This document shows, one piece after another, positions 33,197-41,161 of a stretch of 41,433 nt of DNA; the stretch's first letter is position 1; each line of letters begins with the position of its first letter. The stretch lies in the NCBI GenBank assembly GCA_902464495.1, contig CABQJK010000017.1, positions 1 through 41,433 on the forward strand, written 5' to 3'. Below the pieces are notes generated by a model. That model was not told the DNA's origin and made no database searches. It worked only from the letters and a program-made list of their open reading frames with translations. The translations under genes and the position numbers were made by a program. This stretch comes from an uncultured Collinsella sp. GTDB taxonomy: Bacteria > Actinomycetota > Coriobacteriia > Coriobacteriales > Coriobacteriaceae.

Positions 33197-33460
33197 ATGA
33201 TTTCGTTTGATTACAAGCCTCAGGGCGTGTGTGCTCGCAATATTCACCTTGACCTTTCCGATGACGGCAGCAAGGTGCTGGGCGTTGAGTTTACCGGCGG
33301 CTGCGATGGCAACCTCAAGGCCATCTCCAAACTGGTCGAGGGCGCTCCTGCCGACCGTGTGATCGAGGTTCTTGCCGGCAATACCTGCGGCATGAAGAAG
33401 ACCTCTTGCGCCGATCAGCTTACGCGCGCTATCGAGGCTGCTCGCGCCGAGATCGCCTAA
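33197..33460 (+). CDS. TSCPD-domain protein
   Basis: The 87-residue protein matches the short family with a TSCPD domain, the module found at the C-terminus of some ribonucleotide reductases. Characteristic parts are GVEFTGGCDGNLKAISKLVEG and the terminal GNTCGMKKTSCADQL, where Cys residues resemble a metal site; the family motif TSCPD reads TSCAD here. The ATG at 33197 has GAGAGGGG upstream. A GATAAT at 33157-33162 could be the -10 element. The stop codon overlaps the start of the next gene (TAATG). The biochemical role of stand-alone members is unknown to me. Confidence 0.88.
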   Translation: MISFDYKPQGVCARNIHLDLSDDGSKVLGVEFTGGCDGNLKAISKLVEGAPADRVIEVLAGNTCGMKKTSCADQLTRAIEAARAEIA

Positions 33461-34671
33461 TGGGTATCGCCGACCACATCAAGAATGGAATATCGCGCCG
33501 CGGCTTTGTGCTCGGCGGTGCTGCCGCGGGCGCTGCCACGGTGCTTGCCGGTTGCTCGAAAAAAACGGGCACCAGTGATGATGCCGCTGGCGAGCCGCAG
33601 GTTATCAAGGACGATTCGAAGATTGTCTCGATCACTGATGAGTACGAGGCAGTTGACATCGATCTTGAGCCGGCGGCATCGTGGACGCTGCCGCTGGGCA
33701 CGTTGCTGTACTACTGCGATGGTGACTATGCTGCGGCAATGATGGCGCCCGCATCGGCACTGCACGCCAACACACTCGGTGTGCTCAACCTGGGCGATGG
33801 CTCGCTTACCACATTAATTGAGAATCCTATCGAGGGCACGGGATATGCTTTTTACGATGTCCGTGCCGGCGACGGCGTGTTTGCGTGGGTTGAGATGAAC
33901 TTTGCCAGTTCATCGTGGAAGCTCTACGCCCAAAATCTGTCGGGCGCTTCGCTCTCTGGCGACGTGGTTGAGCTCGATCGAGGTGGCAAGGACTACGATC
34001 CGCCACTGTTTACGGCGTTCGGGTCATCAGCCATCTGGTATAAAATGCCTTCGGCAGGCGGCAATAAAACGAGTAGTGATTCGTTTTGCTATCGTCGCTC
34101 GCTTGATGAATCCAAGGCCGAGACAATTTGGAAATCGACGGGCCGCTTTGCGTCGGCCCCGCGCGTGAGCGACGGCATTTTGACCATCTCGCCGCGTGTC
34201 CGCAACGACGAGGGCGTCTACTACGGCATAACGGCAATCGATCTGACCGATGACAACAACACCAAACGTGCCCAGCTAGTCCTTCCCTCGTCAGTCTCGC
34301 CTTTCGAGGCCGTATATATGGGCGATACCTTCGTGTTTTCTATCGAGGCGACCTATAGTGGCGTGGGCAGCCTGGGCAACATGGGCACGTATATCGGTAA
34401 TGAGGGAGGGCCATACCTCTTCCTGTCCCGCGAGCCACTCGCATGTGCTGCCGGCAAGAAGAATAAATATCTCGTTAAGGTACAGGCATCGCATTTTCTC
34501 ATCGACACCTCTGCCAAGACCTATGGCTCGCTACTGTCGCCCGACCGCGCTTTGGAATATGGCGATTATCCAGCTACGGCGGGAAAATCGGACTCATTTC
34601 TTACGTACGCCACGGTGCGCAACAGCCAGGGTATACCCGAGACGGTCACCGCACGCCTATTCTCTCTTTAA
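33460..34671 (+). CDS. Tat-exported lipoprotein, beta-propeller-like
   Basis: The 403-residue protein has a twin-arginine signal (ISRRGFVLGG, residues 10-19) directly followed by a lipobox ending LAGC, so it should cross the membrane folded and be lipid-anchored outside. The mature part has no family that I recognise. Repeating strands with aromatic and Asp/Gly motifs (ASWTLPLGTLLYYCDGDY, GTGYAFYDVRAGDGVFAWVE, SWKLYAQNLSG) resemble a beta-propeller, which is inference. The ATG at 33460 overlaps the stop of the TSCPD gene, and no separate Shine-Dalgarno site is clear, so the two are coupled. A two-component system follows after 150 bp. Confidence 0.8.
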   Translation: MGIADHIKNGISRRGFVLGGAAAGAATVLAGCSKKTGTSDDAAGEPQVIKDDSKIVSITDEYEAVDIDLEPAASWTLPLGTLLYYCDGDYAAAMMAPASALHANTLGVLNLGDGSLTTLIENPIEGTGYAFYDVRAGDGVFAWVEMNFASSSWKLYAQNLSGASLSGDVVELDRGGKDYDPPLFTAFGSSAIWYKMPSAGGNKTSSDSFCYRRSLDESKAETIWKSTGRFASAPRVSDGILTISPRVRNDEGVYYGITAIDLTDDNNTKRAQLVLPSSVSPFEAVYMGDTFVFSIEATYSGVGSLGNMGTYIGNEGGPYLFLSREPLACAAGKKNKYLVKVQASHFLIDTSAKTYGSLLSPDRALEYGDYPATAGKSDSFLTYATVRNSQGIPETVTARLFSL

Positions 34672-34730
34672 GCTTAGAGGGGTTAAAAAGGCGCCAACAG
34701 GGGAATAAACGCGTTGTAATTGTGAGTACC

Positions 34731-34769
34731 GCCCGCCGAGCTGCCGCGTCATAGTGGCATCCGGCGGGC
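34731..34769. repeat. Hairpin between the lipoprotein and the response-regulator genes
   Basis: GCCCGCCG (34731-34738) pairs with CGGCGGGC (34762-34769) around a 23-nt loop. There is no T-run. It may be a terminator remnant; TAAAAT at 34780-34785 is a possible -10 element for the next gene. Confidence 0.4.
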
Positions 34770-34824
34770 TCAGGTGCGTTAAAATGGGCTTGTTCTTAGC
34801 TGATTGAGACAGGGGGGCCGTGTT

Positions 34825-35547
34825 ATGGCTTCAGATGCAAAAAAGATTCTGCTGGTCGAGGATGAGAAGGCAATCCGTGACGCCGTCGCTGCCTATCTCG
34901 AGCGCGAAGGCTACTGGGTTGTGGGTGTCGGCGACGGCCAGTCCGCGATCGAGGAGTTCGAGAAGCATCAGTTTGACCTGGTCGTGCTCGACCTTATGCT
35001 CCCCAAGATCCCCGGCGAGCGCGTTTGCCGCACCATTCGCGATACCTCGGATGTCCCCATCATCATGCTGACTGCCAAGGGCGAGATCGAGGACCGTATT
35101 ATCGGTCTTGAGCTCGGCGCCGACGACTATCTGATTAAGCCGTTCTCGCCGCGCGAGCTTGTCGCCCGCGTACGCGCCCTGTTCCGTCGTGCCCACCAGG
35201 CCGACGAGCCCGCCGTCGAGGTACTCGACTTCGGCGATCTGGTCATCGATATCTCGGGCCACAAGATCTTGGTCGAAGGCAAGGAAGTCGACCTGACGGC
35301 TTCCGAGTTCAAGCTGCTCACCACGCTTGCTCGTCATCCCGGCCGTGTCTACAACCGTATGGAGCTGGTCGAGAAGGTGCTTGGGTACGACTTTGAGGGC
35401 TATGAGCGCACCATCGATAGCCACGTGAAGAACCTTCGCGCCAAGCTGGGCGATGATCCCAAGAAGCCCAAGTGGCTCTACACCGTCCACGGTGTCGGCT
35501 ATCGCTTCGAGGCTCCGGCCAAGACCGATAAGTCGGACGAGAAATAG
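34825..35547 (+). CDS. OmpR/PhoB-family response regulator
   Basis: The 240-residue protein has a receiver domain with Asp56 in LVVLDLMLPKIPGE as the phosphorylation site. Acidic residues lie in LLVEDEKA, and a lysine in LIKPFSPREL. The C-terminal winged helix of the OmpR type starts near 140 (LTASEFKLLTTLARHPGRV) and ends GVGYRFE. I choose ATG 34825 (MASDAKK), preceded by a G-rich Shine-Dalgarno site. The partner kinase follows after 11 bp. The target genes cannot be named from sequence. Confidence 0.94.
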   Translation: MASDAKKILLVEDEKAIRDAVAAYLEREGYWVVGVGDGQSAIEEFEKHQFDLVVLDLMLPKIPGERVCRTIRDTSDVPIIMLTAKGEIEDRIIGLELGADDYLIKPFSPRELVARVRALFRRAHQADEPAVEVLDFGDLVIDISGHKILVEGKEVDLTASEFKLLTTLARHPGRVYNRMELVEKVLGYDFEGYERTIDSHVKNLRAKLGDDPKKPKWLYTVHGVGYRFEAPAKTDKSDEK

Positions 35548-35558
35548 GGAAATCACAT

Positions 35559-37124
35559 ATGACACCTGCGCGCTTTGAAATCGGACAAAAGCACAAGCAG
35601 GAGAGCGAGGCGGGTTCCAAGGCTAGTTGGAACACGCCTCGTTCCGATTCACGGCCAACGATGAGCTATCCCTCGCGCATGGCACTTGCTTTTGCTCTGA
35701 CATCGCTCATGACGGTATTGGTGCTGGTGGGCGTGGTCTCTGTTGTGTGGGGCACGGTCTTTTCGGATTACACGCGCTCCAATATCGTCGAAATCGCAAA
35801 TTCCGCTGCCGAAAAGCTTGCGACGTCGTATGAGGAAAACGGCAATTGGACTGCGGGCGAGCTACGTACGGTCGCGACATCGAGTTTGGTATCCGACGAT
35901 TTGGGTATGCAGGTCGTCAACAAGAAAGGCGTTGTCGTTTATGACGACTCATGGCCTTCGGCAAGCGCGACCGCCGATGTGCGCGAGAGCGAATCAGCGT
36001 CGAGCAGCTCGAGCGGGAAAAAAGCATCGCATAGTCCGGTCTCGTCGGCTCCCACCGGCTCCGATAGCGTTGCAAACGTCGAAATCATAACGTCTTCCGG
36101 CGAGCATGTCGGACAAGTAAAGCTGTGGGCCATCGGCTCCGATGCCTTGCTCACCAAGGCAGATTCTGCGTTTAGGGAGAAGACCTTTAACGCCATGGCC
36201 CTTGCTGCGGTTGTTGCAGTTTGCATTTCGGTCGTTATCGGATCACTCGTGTCGCGCATGCTCACCAAGCCGATTCACCGTATTACCAGCACGGCCAAGC
36301 AAATTCGCGATGGCGATCTGTCTGCTCGTACGGGCTTGCGCGGCGATGACGAGATCGATCAACTGGGCGAGACATTCGATGAGATGGCCACTTCGCTCGA
36401 GAAGGATATGAAACACGAGAAACGTTTGACCTCGGACGTGGCTCACGAACTTCGTACTCCGCTTATGGCCATGCTCGCAACGGTCGAGGCCATGCAGGAT
36501 GGCGTATATCCTACCGACGATGAGCACTTGGAGACTGTTGCTTCCGAGACGCGTCGCCTGGCTCGTCTGGTGCAGCAGATGCTCGACCTGTCGCGCATGG
36601 AAAACAGCACGGCTCCGCTCAACCTTGAGCCGGTGGACATGGTTCCTTTCGTGCGTTCCATCGTCAATGCCCAGGAGCGCCTGTTTGTCGACCGCGATCT
36701 GCGCTTGCGCTTTGCTGACGAGACCCAAGGTCACGACGATGTCGTCGAAGCCGATCCCGACATGATCACACAATGCGTCATCAATCTCATGAGCAACGCC
36801 ATGCGCTACACCCCCGAGGGCGGTTGGGTCGTGGTGTCGGTGCTCAGTGACCGCAAACACGTCAGCATCGCCGTTTCTGATACCGGCATCGGTATTGCCA
36901 AGGATGACTTGTCGCGCATCTTCGGCCGTTTTTGGCGCGCCGATGCCAGCCGTGCCCGTGAGGCGGGCGGTCTGGGCGTGGGCCTCGCCGTGACTAAACA
37001 GATCGTCGAGCGCCATCACGGCTACATATCCGTGGAGTCGGAGCTTGGAAAGGGTACGACTTTTACGATTCATCTGCCTCGCGAGCACACGGCGGACGCG
37101 GCATCTACTACAATGGAGCACTAG
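35559..37124 (+). CDS. Membrane sensor histidine kinase
   Basis: The 521-residue kinase pairs with the upstream response regulator. Two membrane helices (about 41-66 and 209-231) enclose an extracellular sensor of about 140 residues with a Ser-rich stretch near 143-170. A HAMP domain follows at about 232-285. The phospho-accepting His296 lies in DVAHELRTPL. The ATPase has the N-box NLMSNAMRYTPEGG, DTGIGIAK and GGLGVGLAVTKQI. The start at ATG 35559 has AGGG upstream, and about 40 residues precede the first helix. The signal is unknown; the Tat lipoprotein gene upstream is a possible partner by position only. Confidence 0.93.
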   Translation: MTPARFEIGQKHKQESEAGSKASWNTPRSDSRPTMSYPSRMALAFALTSLMTVLVLVGVVSVVWGTVFSDYTRSNIVEIANSAAEKLATSYEENGNWTAGELRTVATSSLVSDDLGMQVVNKKGVVVYDDSWPSASATADVRESESASSSSSGKKASHSPVSSAPTGSDSVANVEIITSSGEHVGQVKLWAIGSDALLTKADSAFREKTFNAMALAAVVAVCISVVIGSLVSRMLTKPIHRITSTAKQIRDGDLSARTGLRGDDEIDQLGETFDEMATSLEKDMKHEKRLTSDVAHELRTPLMAMLATVEAMQDGVYPTDDEHLETVASETRRLARLVQQMLDLSRMENSTAPLNLEPVDMVPFVRSIVNAQERLFVDRDLRLRFADETQGHDDVVEADPDMITQCVINLMSNAMRYTPEGGWVVVSVLSDRKHVSIAVSDTGIGIAKDDLSRIFGRFWRADASRAREAGGLGVGLAVTKQIVERHHGYISVESELGKGTTFTIHLPREHTADAASTTMEH

Positions 37125-37233
37125 CTTTTCGCTATTCGGTGAAGGAGGGGTTTCGTCCCTGCCGCTCCGAGTTTGCGAAAACGTGCGGGAAAGAACCCGC
37201 ATTACTGTCGTATTTTGGTAAGGAGTGACTCAC
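37125..37233. other. Leader between the kinase gene and purC
   Basis: The 109 bp hold a small hairpin TGCGGG/CCCGCA (37184-37201) and the purC Shine-Dalgarno site (37220-37225). I see no purine-riboswitch core. Confidence 0.4.
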
Positions 37234-38121
37234 GTGACAACGATGGAGCGTCGTCCGGATTCCCGTGGCAAGGTTCGTGATATCTACGATGCCGGTGAAA
37301 ACCTGCTGATGGTCGCCACCGACCGCATTTCTGCGTTCGACTTCATTCTTCCCGACGAGATTCCGTTTAAGGGAGAGGTGCTCAACCGCATCTCGGCATT
37401 CTGGTTCGATAAGTTTGCCGACATCGTTCCCAACCACCTCGTTTCCATCGACCCGGCGGATTTCCCTGAGGAGTTTGCTGAGTATCGTGACTACCTCGCC
37501 GGCCGCGCCATGCTGGTTAAGAAGGCCCAGACGATTCCTATCGAGTGCATCGTCCGCGGCTATCTGACCGGTTCGGGCAAGAAGACCTACGACGAGAACG
37601 GCACCGTCTGCGGCATCCAGCTGCCTGAGGGCCTGACCGAGGCTTCCAAGCTTCCCGAGCCGCTGTTTACGCCGTCCACGAAGGCCGAGATCGGTGACCA
37701 CGACGAGAACATCTCGTTCGAGCGTTGCTGCGAGATCGTGGGCGAGGACATCGCCACGCAGATTCGCGACCTTTCCCTCAAGATCTACAAGGCTGCCGCC
37801 GAGTATGCAGCGACCCGTGGCATCATCATTGCCGACACCAAGTTCGAGTTCGGTGTCATCGATGGCAAGGTTACGCTGATCGACGAGTGCCTCACGCCCG
37901 ACTCCAGCCGTTTCTGGCCTGCCGCCAGCTACGAGGAGGGCAAGATTCAGCCCAGCTACGACAAGCAATTCGTCCGCAATTGGCTCAAAGCCAACTGGGA
38001 TATGACGGGGGAGACCCCGCACCTGCCCGCCGAGGTCATCGATGGCACGTCCGAGCGCTATCGCGAGGCCTTCCAGATCATCACGGGCTCCCAGTTCACA
38101 AGCATGAAGGAGAACGCATAA
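37234..38121 (+). CDS. purC: Phosphoribosylaminoimidazole-succinocarboxamide synthase
   Basis: PurC joins CAIR and aspartate to form SAICAR in purine synthesis; PurB acts directly after it. I choose GTG 37234, because AAGGAG ends eight bases before it, whereas the GTG at 37225 lies within that site. This gives 295 residues, the longer PurC type. Typical segments are GKVRDIYDAG, TDRISAFDFILPDEIPFKG, IVRGYLTGSG and DECLTPDSSRFWPA. The stop TAA is directly followed by the GTG of the next gene. Confidence 0.96.
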   Translation: MTTMERRPDSRGKVRDIYDAGENLLMVATDRISAFDFILPDEIPFKGEVLNRISAFWFDKFADIVPNHLVSIDPADFPEEFAEYRDYLAGRAMLVKKAQTIPIECIVRGYLTGSGKKTYDENGTVCGIQLPEGLTEASKLPEPLFTPSTKAEIGDHDENISFERCCEIVGEDIATQIRDLSLKIYKAAAEYAATRGIIIADTKFEFGVIDGKVTLIDECLTPDSSRFWPAASYEEGKIQPSYDKQFVRNWLKANWDMTGETPHLPAEVIDGTSERYREAFQIITGSQFTSMKENA

Positions 38122-38697
38122 GTGAGTACCCGTAGCGCCACGAACAAGCGCACGCAATCCCACGAGGTTACCGGGGTTGCGCGCAAGTCCGCTGCATCCG
38201 CCAAGCCCGCCCGTCAGGCAGCGAGCTCTGTCCGCGTCGTGCCGGCTTCGTCTAAGGCACGCCGCAAAGAGCTCGAGAAGGGCGAGAATCTCGAGGGCCT
38301 CTCTAAAGAGGAGAAGCGCGCCCGCAAGGCTAAGCAGCGCGCCAAGGAGGATCGCATCTACACGGTGTCGAATATCCTTCTCAAGCAGGATGAGGACTAC
38401 ACCAAGCGCCGTCGTATCTGGTGGGCCGTGCTTACTATCGGCATGGTACTCGTCGTGGCAATTTGGGCTTCGCTCTACTTCGCTCCCGCTGGCATGGTGT
38501 CCAGCCCTGTCCAGATGGTCGGCATCGTTTTGTCCTACGTCGTCATTTTGGGTGACTTTATTTACGACTTCGTTCGTATTCGTCCCCTGCGTAACATGTA
38601 CCGCACGCAGGCCGAGGGCATGTCCGAGAACAAGCTCAACGCTCTTATTGAGCGCGCGGCTGCCGAGGAGGACAAGAAGGACTCTAAGAAGAAGTAG
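38122..38697 (+). CDS. Two-helix membrane protein coupled to purC
   Basis: The 191-residue protein is not a family I recognise. The first 95 residues are rich in Lys, Arg, Ser and Ala and are probably disordered. Two membrane helices follow (about 97-120, WWAVLTIGMVLVVAIWASLYF, and 128-150, VQMVGIVLSYVVILGDFIYDF), then a charged tail ending KKDSKKK. Both ends should be in the cytoplasm. The GTG at 38122 directly follows the purC stop with GGAG nine bases upstream, so translation is coupled. A terminator follows. No function is suggested by the sequence. Confidence 0.8.
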   Translation: MSTRSATNKRTQSHEVTGVARKSAASAKPARQAASSVRVVPASSKARRKELEKGENLEGLSKEEKRARKAKQRAKEDRIYTVSNILLKQDEDYTKRRRIWWAVLTIGMVLVVAIWASLYFAPAGMVSSPVQMVGIVLSYVVILGDFIYDFVRIRPLRNMYRTQAEGMSENKLNALIERAAAEEDKKDSKKK

Positions 38698-38729
38698 CGT
38701 TTGCATGCATACTTATCGCTAAGATATAA

Positions 38730-38758
38730 GGCGCGTCGTTTTTGCGGCGCGCTTTTTA
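38730..38758 (+). terminator. Terminator after purC unit
   Basis: GCGCGTCG (38732-38739) pairs with CGGCGCGC (38746-38753), including one G-T pair, and is followed by five T residues. Confidence 0.82.
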
Positions 38759-38785
38759 CTGTTCTATAGATAGATGGAGTGGCAC

Positions 38786-40066
38786 ATGATTCGAGCTGCC
38801 CTGACGGTCGAAGAGGCTCTGGAGGGCATGAAGGCCCTGGAGCCCAAGATTAAAAACTATGCGCGTCTGGTTGTCCGCAAGGGCGTAAACGTCAAGCCCG
38901 GCCAGGAGGTTGTCGTTCAGTCTCCGGTCGAGTGCGCGCCTTTTGCCCGCGTGGTGGTCGCGGAGGCTTATGCCGCCGGCGCTGGCCACGTGACGGTCAT
39001 TTGGGCCGATGATGCCGTGACGAGGCTCACGTACGAGCATGTCGATAAAAGCTATTTTGAGCAGACGCCCGAGTGGAAGCGCATGCAGCTGGATTCCCTG
39101 GCCCAGGATGGTGCCTGCTTTGTCTTTATCGAGGGGGCGGATCCTGCGGCCCTCAAGGGCATCGATCCAGCCAAGCCGGCCGCGGCATCCAAGGCGAGGA
39201 ATACGCAATGCAAAGTTTTCCGCCGTGGACTGGATTACAACATCAATCCGTGGTGCATCGCCGGCGCTCCGGTCGTGGCTTGGGCGCACGAGGTGTTCCC
39301 GGGAGACGCCGATGAGGTTGCAATCTATAAGCTGTGGAATGCGATTCTGCACACCGCGCGCGCCGATGGCCAGGACCCAGAGAGCGACTGGGAACTCCAT
39401 GACGCCGCATTCGAAAAGAACCTGCGTTTTCTGAACGACAATCGTTTCGACTACCTGCATTACGCCGCGGCAAATGGAACCGATCTGACGATTGGCATGA
39501 CGAAAGGTCACGAGTGGGCCGGCGGCAAGGGCAAGACGCCCGATGGACACCCCTTCTTCCCCAACATCCCCACCGAGGAGGTCTTCACTTCGCCCGATCG
39601 CATGCGCGCCGACGGTATCGTGTACTCGGCCATGCCGCTCATCCACCATGGCAATAAGGTCGACGATTTTTGGATTAAGTTCGAGGGCGGCCGCGTAGTG
39701 GACTACGATGCCCGTGTGGGCAAGGCAACGCTCGCAAGCATCATCGATACTGACGAGGGCGCTGCTCACCTGGGAGAGGTCGCGCTCATCTCCAAGAACA
39801 CGCCGATCCGCGAAAGTGGCGTACTGTTCTACGATACGCTCTATGACGAGAACGCTAGCTGCCATCTCGCGCTAGGTGTCGGTTTCCCCGAATGCATCGA
39901 GGGTGGGTATGACATGTCCAAGGAAGAGCTCCTGGAGCATGGCGTTAACGTCTCGAGCACGCACGTCGATTTTATGATTGGCACGGACGACATCGATATT
40001 ACGGGCATTACGCCTGATGGACGTGAAGTTGTGATTTTCCAGAACGGCCAATGGAGTTGGGAATAG
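38786..40066 (+). CDS. M29-family metallo-aminopeptidase (AmpS/PepS type)
   Basis: M29 enzymes are cytosolic aminopeptidases with two metal ions. I choose ATG 38786 (MIRAALTVEE), since GGAG lies six bases upstream; the ATG at 38774 overlaps that site. This gives 426 residues. Metal-site segments of the family are present: TEEVFTSPD and LGEVALI with their glutamates, SCHLALG with His, and STHVDFMIG with the His-x-Asp pair. The N-terminal domain has VNVKPGQEVVVQSP. The gene stands alone between a terminator and tRNA-Lys, whose promoter overlaps its 3' end. Confidence 0.93.
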   Translation: MIRAALTVEEALEGMKALEPKIKNYARLVVRKGVNVKPGQEVVVQSPVECAPFARVVVAEAYAAGAGHVTVIWADDAVTRLTYEHVDKSYFEQTPEWKRMQLDSLAQDGACFVFIEGADPAALKGIDPAKPAAASKARNTQCKVFRRGLDYNINPWCIAGAPVVAWAHEVFPGDADEVAIYKLWNAILHTARADGQDPESDWELHDAAFEKNLRFLNDNRFDYLHYAAANGTDLTIGMTKGHEWAGGKGKTPDGHPFFPNIPTEEVFTSPDRMRADGIVYSAMPLIHHGNKVDDFWIKFEGGRVVDYDARVGKATLASIIDTDEGAAHLGEVALISKNTPIRESGVLFYDTLYDENASCHLALGVGFPECIEGGYDMSKEELLEHGVNVSSTHVDFMIGTDDIDITGITPDGREVVIFQNGQWSWE

Positions 40067-40085
40067 TCCCAGACCGTGGTACAAT
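40057..40085 (+). promoter_or_regulatory. Promoter of tRNA-Lys
   Basis: TTGGGA (40057-40062) and TACAAT (40080-40085) are 17 bp apart. The -35 element lies inside the last codons of the aminopeptidase gene. The tRNA begins ten bases later. Confidence 0.7.
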
Positions 40086-40094
40086 GCCACCCGC

Positions 40095-40170
40095 GGGCCG
40101 TTAGCTCAGCTGGCAGAGCAGGGGACTTTTAATCCCAAGGTCCAGGGTTCGAACCCCTGACGGCCCACCA
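40095..40170 (+). tRNA. tRNA-Lys(TTT)
   Basis: The 76-nt gene folds as a cloverleaf: acceptor GGGCCGT/ACGGCCC, D-arm AGCTCAGCTGGCAGAGCA, anticodon loop CTTTTAA with anticodon TTT, and T-arm CAGGG-TTCGAAC-CCCTG. It ends in an encoded CCA. Its 3' end is copied at 40327-40345. Confidence 0.97.
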
Positions 40171-40178
40171 TAGAATGG

Positions 40179-40210
40179 AAAAGCGACTGGCGGATGCCGG
40201 CCGCTTTTTT
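40179..40210 (+). terminator. Terminator of tRNA-Lys
   Basis: AAGCG-A-CTGGC pairs with GCCGG-C-CGCTT around a GGAT loop and is followed by six T residues. Confidence 0.83.
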
Positions 40211-40345
40211 GTTGCCGCGACGCGGGTTCGAACCCGAAAGGGCGCGGAGCTGAGTAAACGCGTGAGCGTTTGCCAGCGCAGCGCGCGAGGCGCGAAGCGC
40301 CGCAGCGGCTGCCTGCAGAGCAGGCCGAACCTCTGACGGCCCACC
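40211..40345. repeat. Hairpin-rich tail of tRNA-Lys ending in a copy of its 3' end
   Basis: This tail is related to the one after tRNA-Gly. It opens with a T-arm-like palindrome (GGGTTCGAACCC near 40224-40235). It then has AAACGC-GTGA-GCGTTT (40256-40271), GGCGC-GAA-GCGCC (40289-40301) and GCCTGC-AGA-GCAGGC (40311-40325). It ends with GAACCTCTGACGGCCCACC (40327-40345), which matches 18 of 19 bases of the tRNA-Lys 3' end (40151-40169). traX follows after 18 bp. Confidence 0.82.
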
Positions 40346-40363
40346 CAAAGAAAGGAAAACGAA

Positions 40364-41161
40364 ATGAAAACAGATAGATACGGAATTAGCGGCAGCACAT
40401 TAAAGATAATAGCGGCCATTTCGATGGTTCTCGATCATGTAAGCAGGATCGTCCTGACCAATGGAATCATGACTCACGCATCGTACAATCAGATATCAGA
40501 CGAACAGTGGGCGATTCTAAGCGAGGCTTCGGATGTGCTTCATGTTCTTGGCAGAATTGCATTTCCCTTATTTTGCTTTTTGATAGTTGAGGGATTTTTG
40601 CATACTCATGACATAAAGAGGTACCTGCGAAATATGCTTGTCTTCGCAATCATTGCGGAGCCCATATACGATTTCGTTCAAACCGGGCAACTATTTGACC
40701 TTCGGCAACAAAATGTTATGTGTGAGCTCCTGCTTTGCTTGGTCTTCTTGATAATTCTGGAAAAGATACAAAGCCTTTCAAAATGGAAGAGGTACATCGC
40801 AGAAACTGCTCTGATTGTTTTGACAGCACTGGCAGCTGAATACACTAAACTAGATGGCGGTGTGTATGGCATTCTGCTTGTGGCTGCATTCTATTTATTC
40901 CACGACAGCAAGGCCAAGATGTTCTTTGCTGCAGTATGCGCAGTGCTCCTTTCGTCATGCCATATAGTTGGCGGCGGATTTGAGTTTGCTACAGCTAATA
41001 TATTTAATCCTGATGTTGCAGCCGCGGTCGTTTCGTTGCTGCTTATCAATCTTTATAATGGCAAGCGAGGGCTGAAGCTCAAATATTTCTTCTACATTTT
41101 CTATCCGGCTCATCTTGCTCTGCTTTATGGTGTCTCACTTATTGTTTTGAACTGTCTTTAA
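40364..41161 (+). CDS. TraX-family membrane protein
   Basis: The 265-residue protein matches the TraX family. It has LKIIAAISMVLDHVSRI at the start, then GRIAFPLFCFLIVEGFLHTHDIKRY (motif quoted in part), GGVYGILLVAAFY and IFYPAHLALLYG, with about seven hydrophobic segments. In the F plasmid TraX acetylates pilin; chromosomal relatives are acyltransferase-like proteins of mostly unknown role. The ATG at 40364 has AAAGGA upstream. Its low GC content and A/T-rich codons differ sharply from the upstream genes. It begins 18 bp after the copied tRNA-Lys 3' end, so it may be the first gene of an integrated element. Confidence 0.9.
   Translation: MKTDRYGISGSTLKIIAAISMVLDHVSRIVLTNGIMTHASYNQISDEQWAILSEASDVLHVLGRIAFPLFCFLIVEGFLHTHDIKRYLRNMLVFAIIAEPIYDFVQTGQLFDLRQQNVMCELLLCLVFLIILEKIQSLSKWKRYIAETALIVLTALAAEYTKLDGGVYGILLVAAFYLFHDSKAKMFFAAVCAVLLSSCHIVGGGFEFATANIFNPDVAAAVVSLLLINLYNGKRGLKLKYFFYIFYPAHLALLYGVSLIVLNCL

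Noticed and set aside
37125..37233. Purine riboswitch before purC
   Set aside because: Only a short hairpin is present; the conserved three-way-junction bases of the purine aptamer are not seen.
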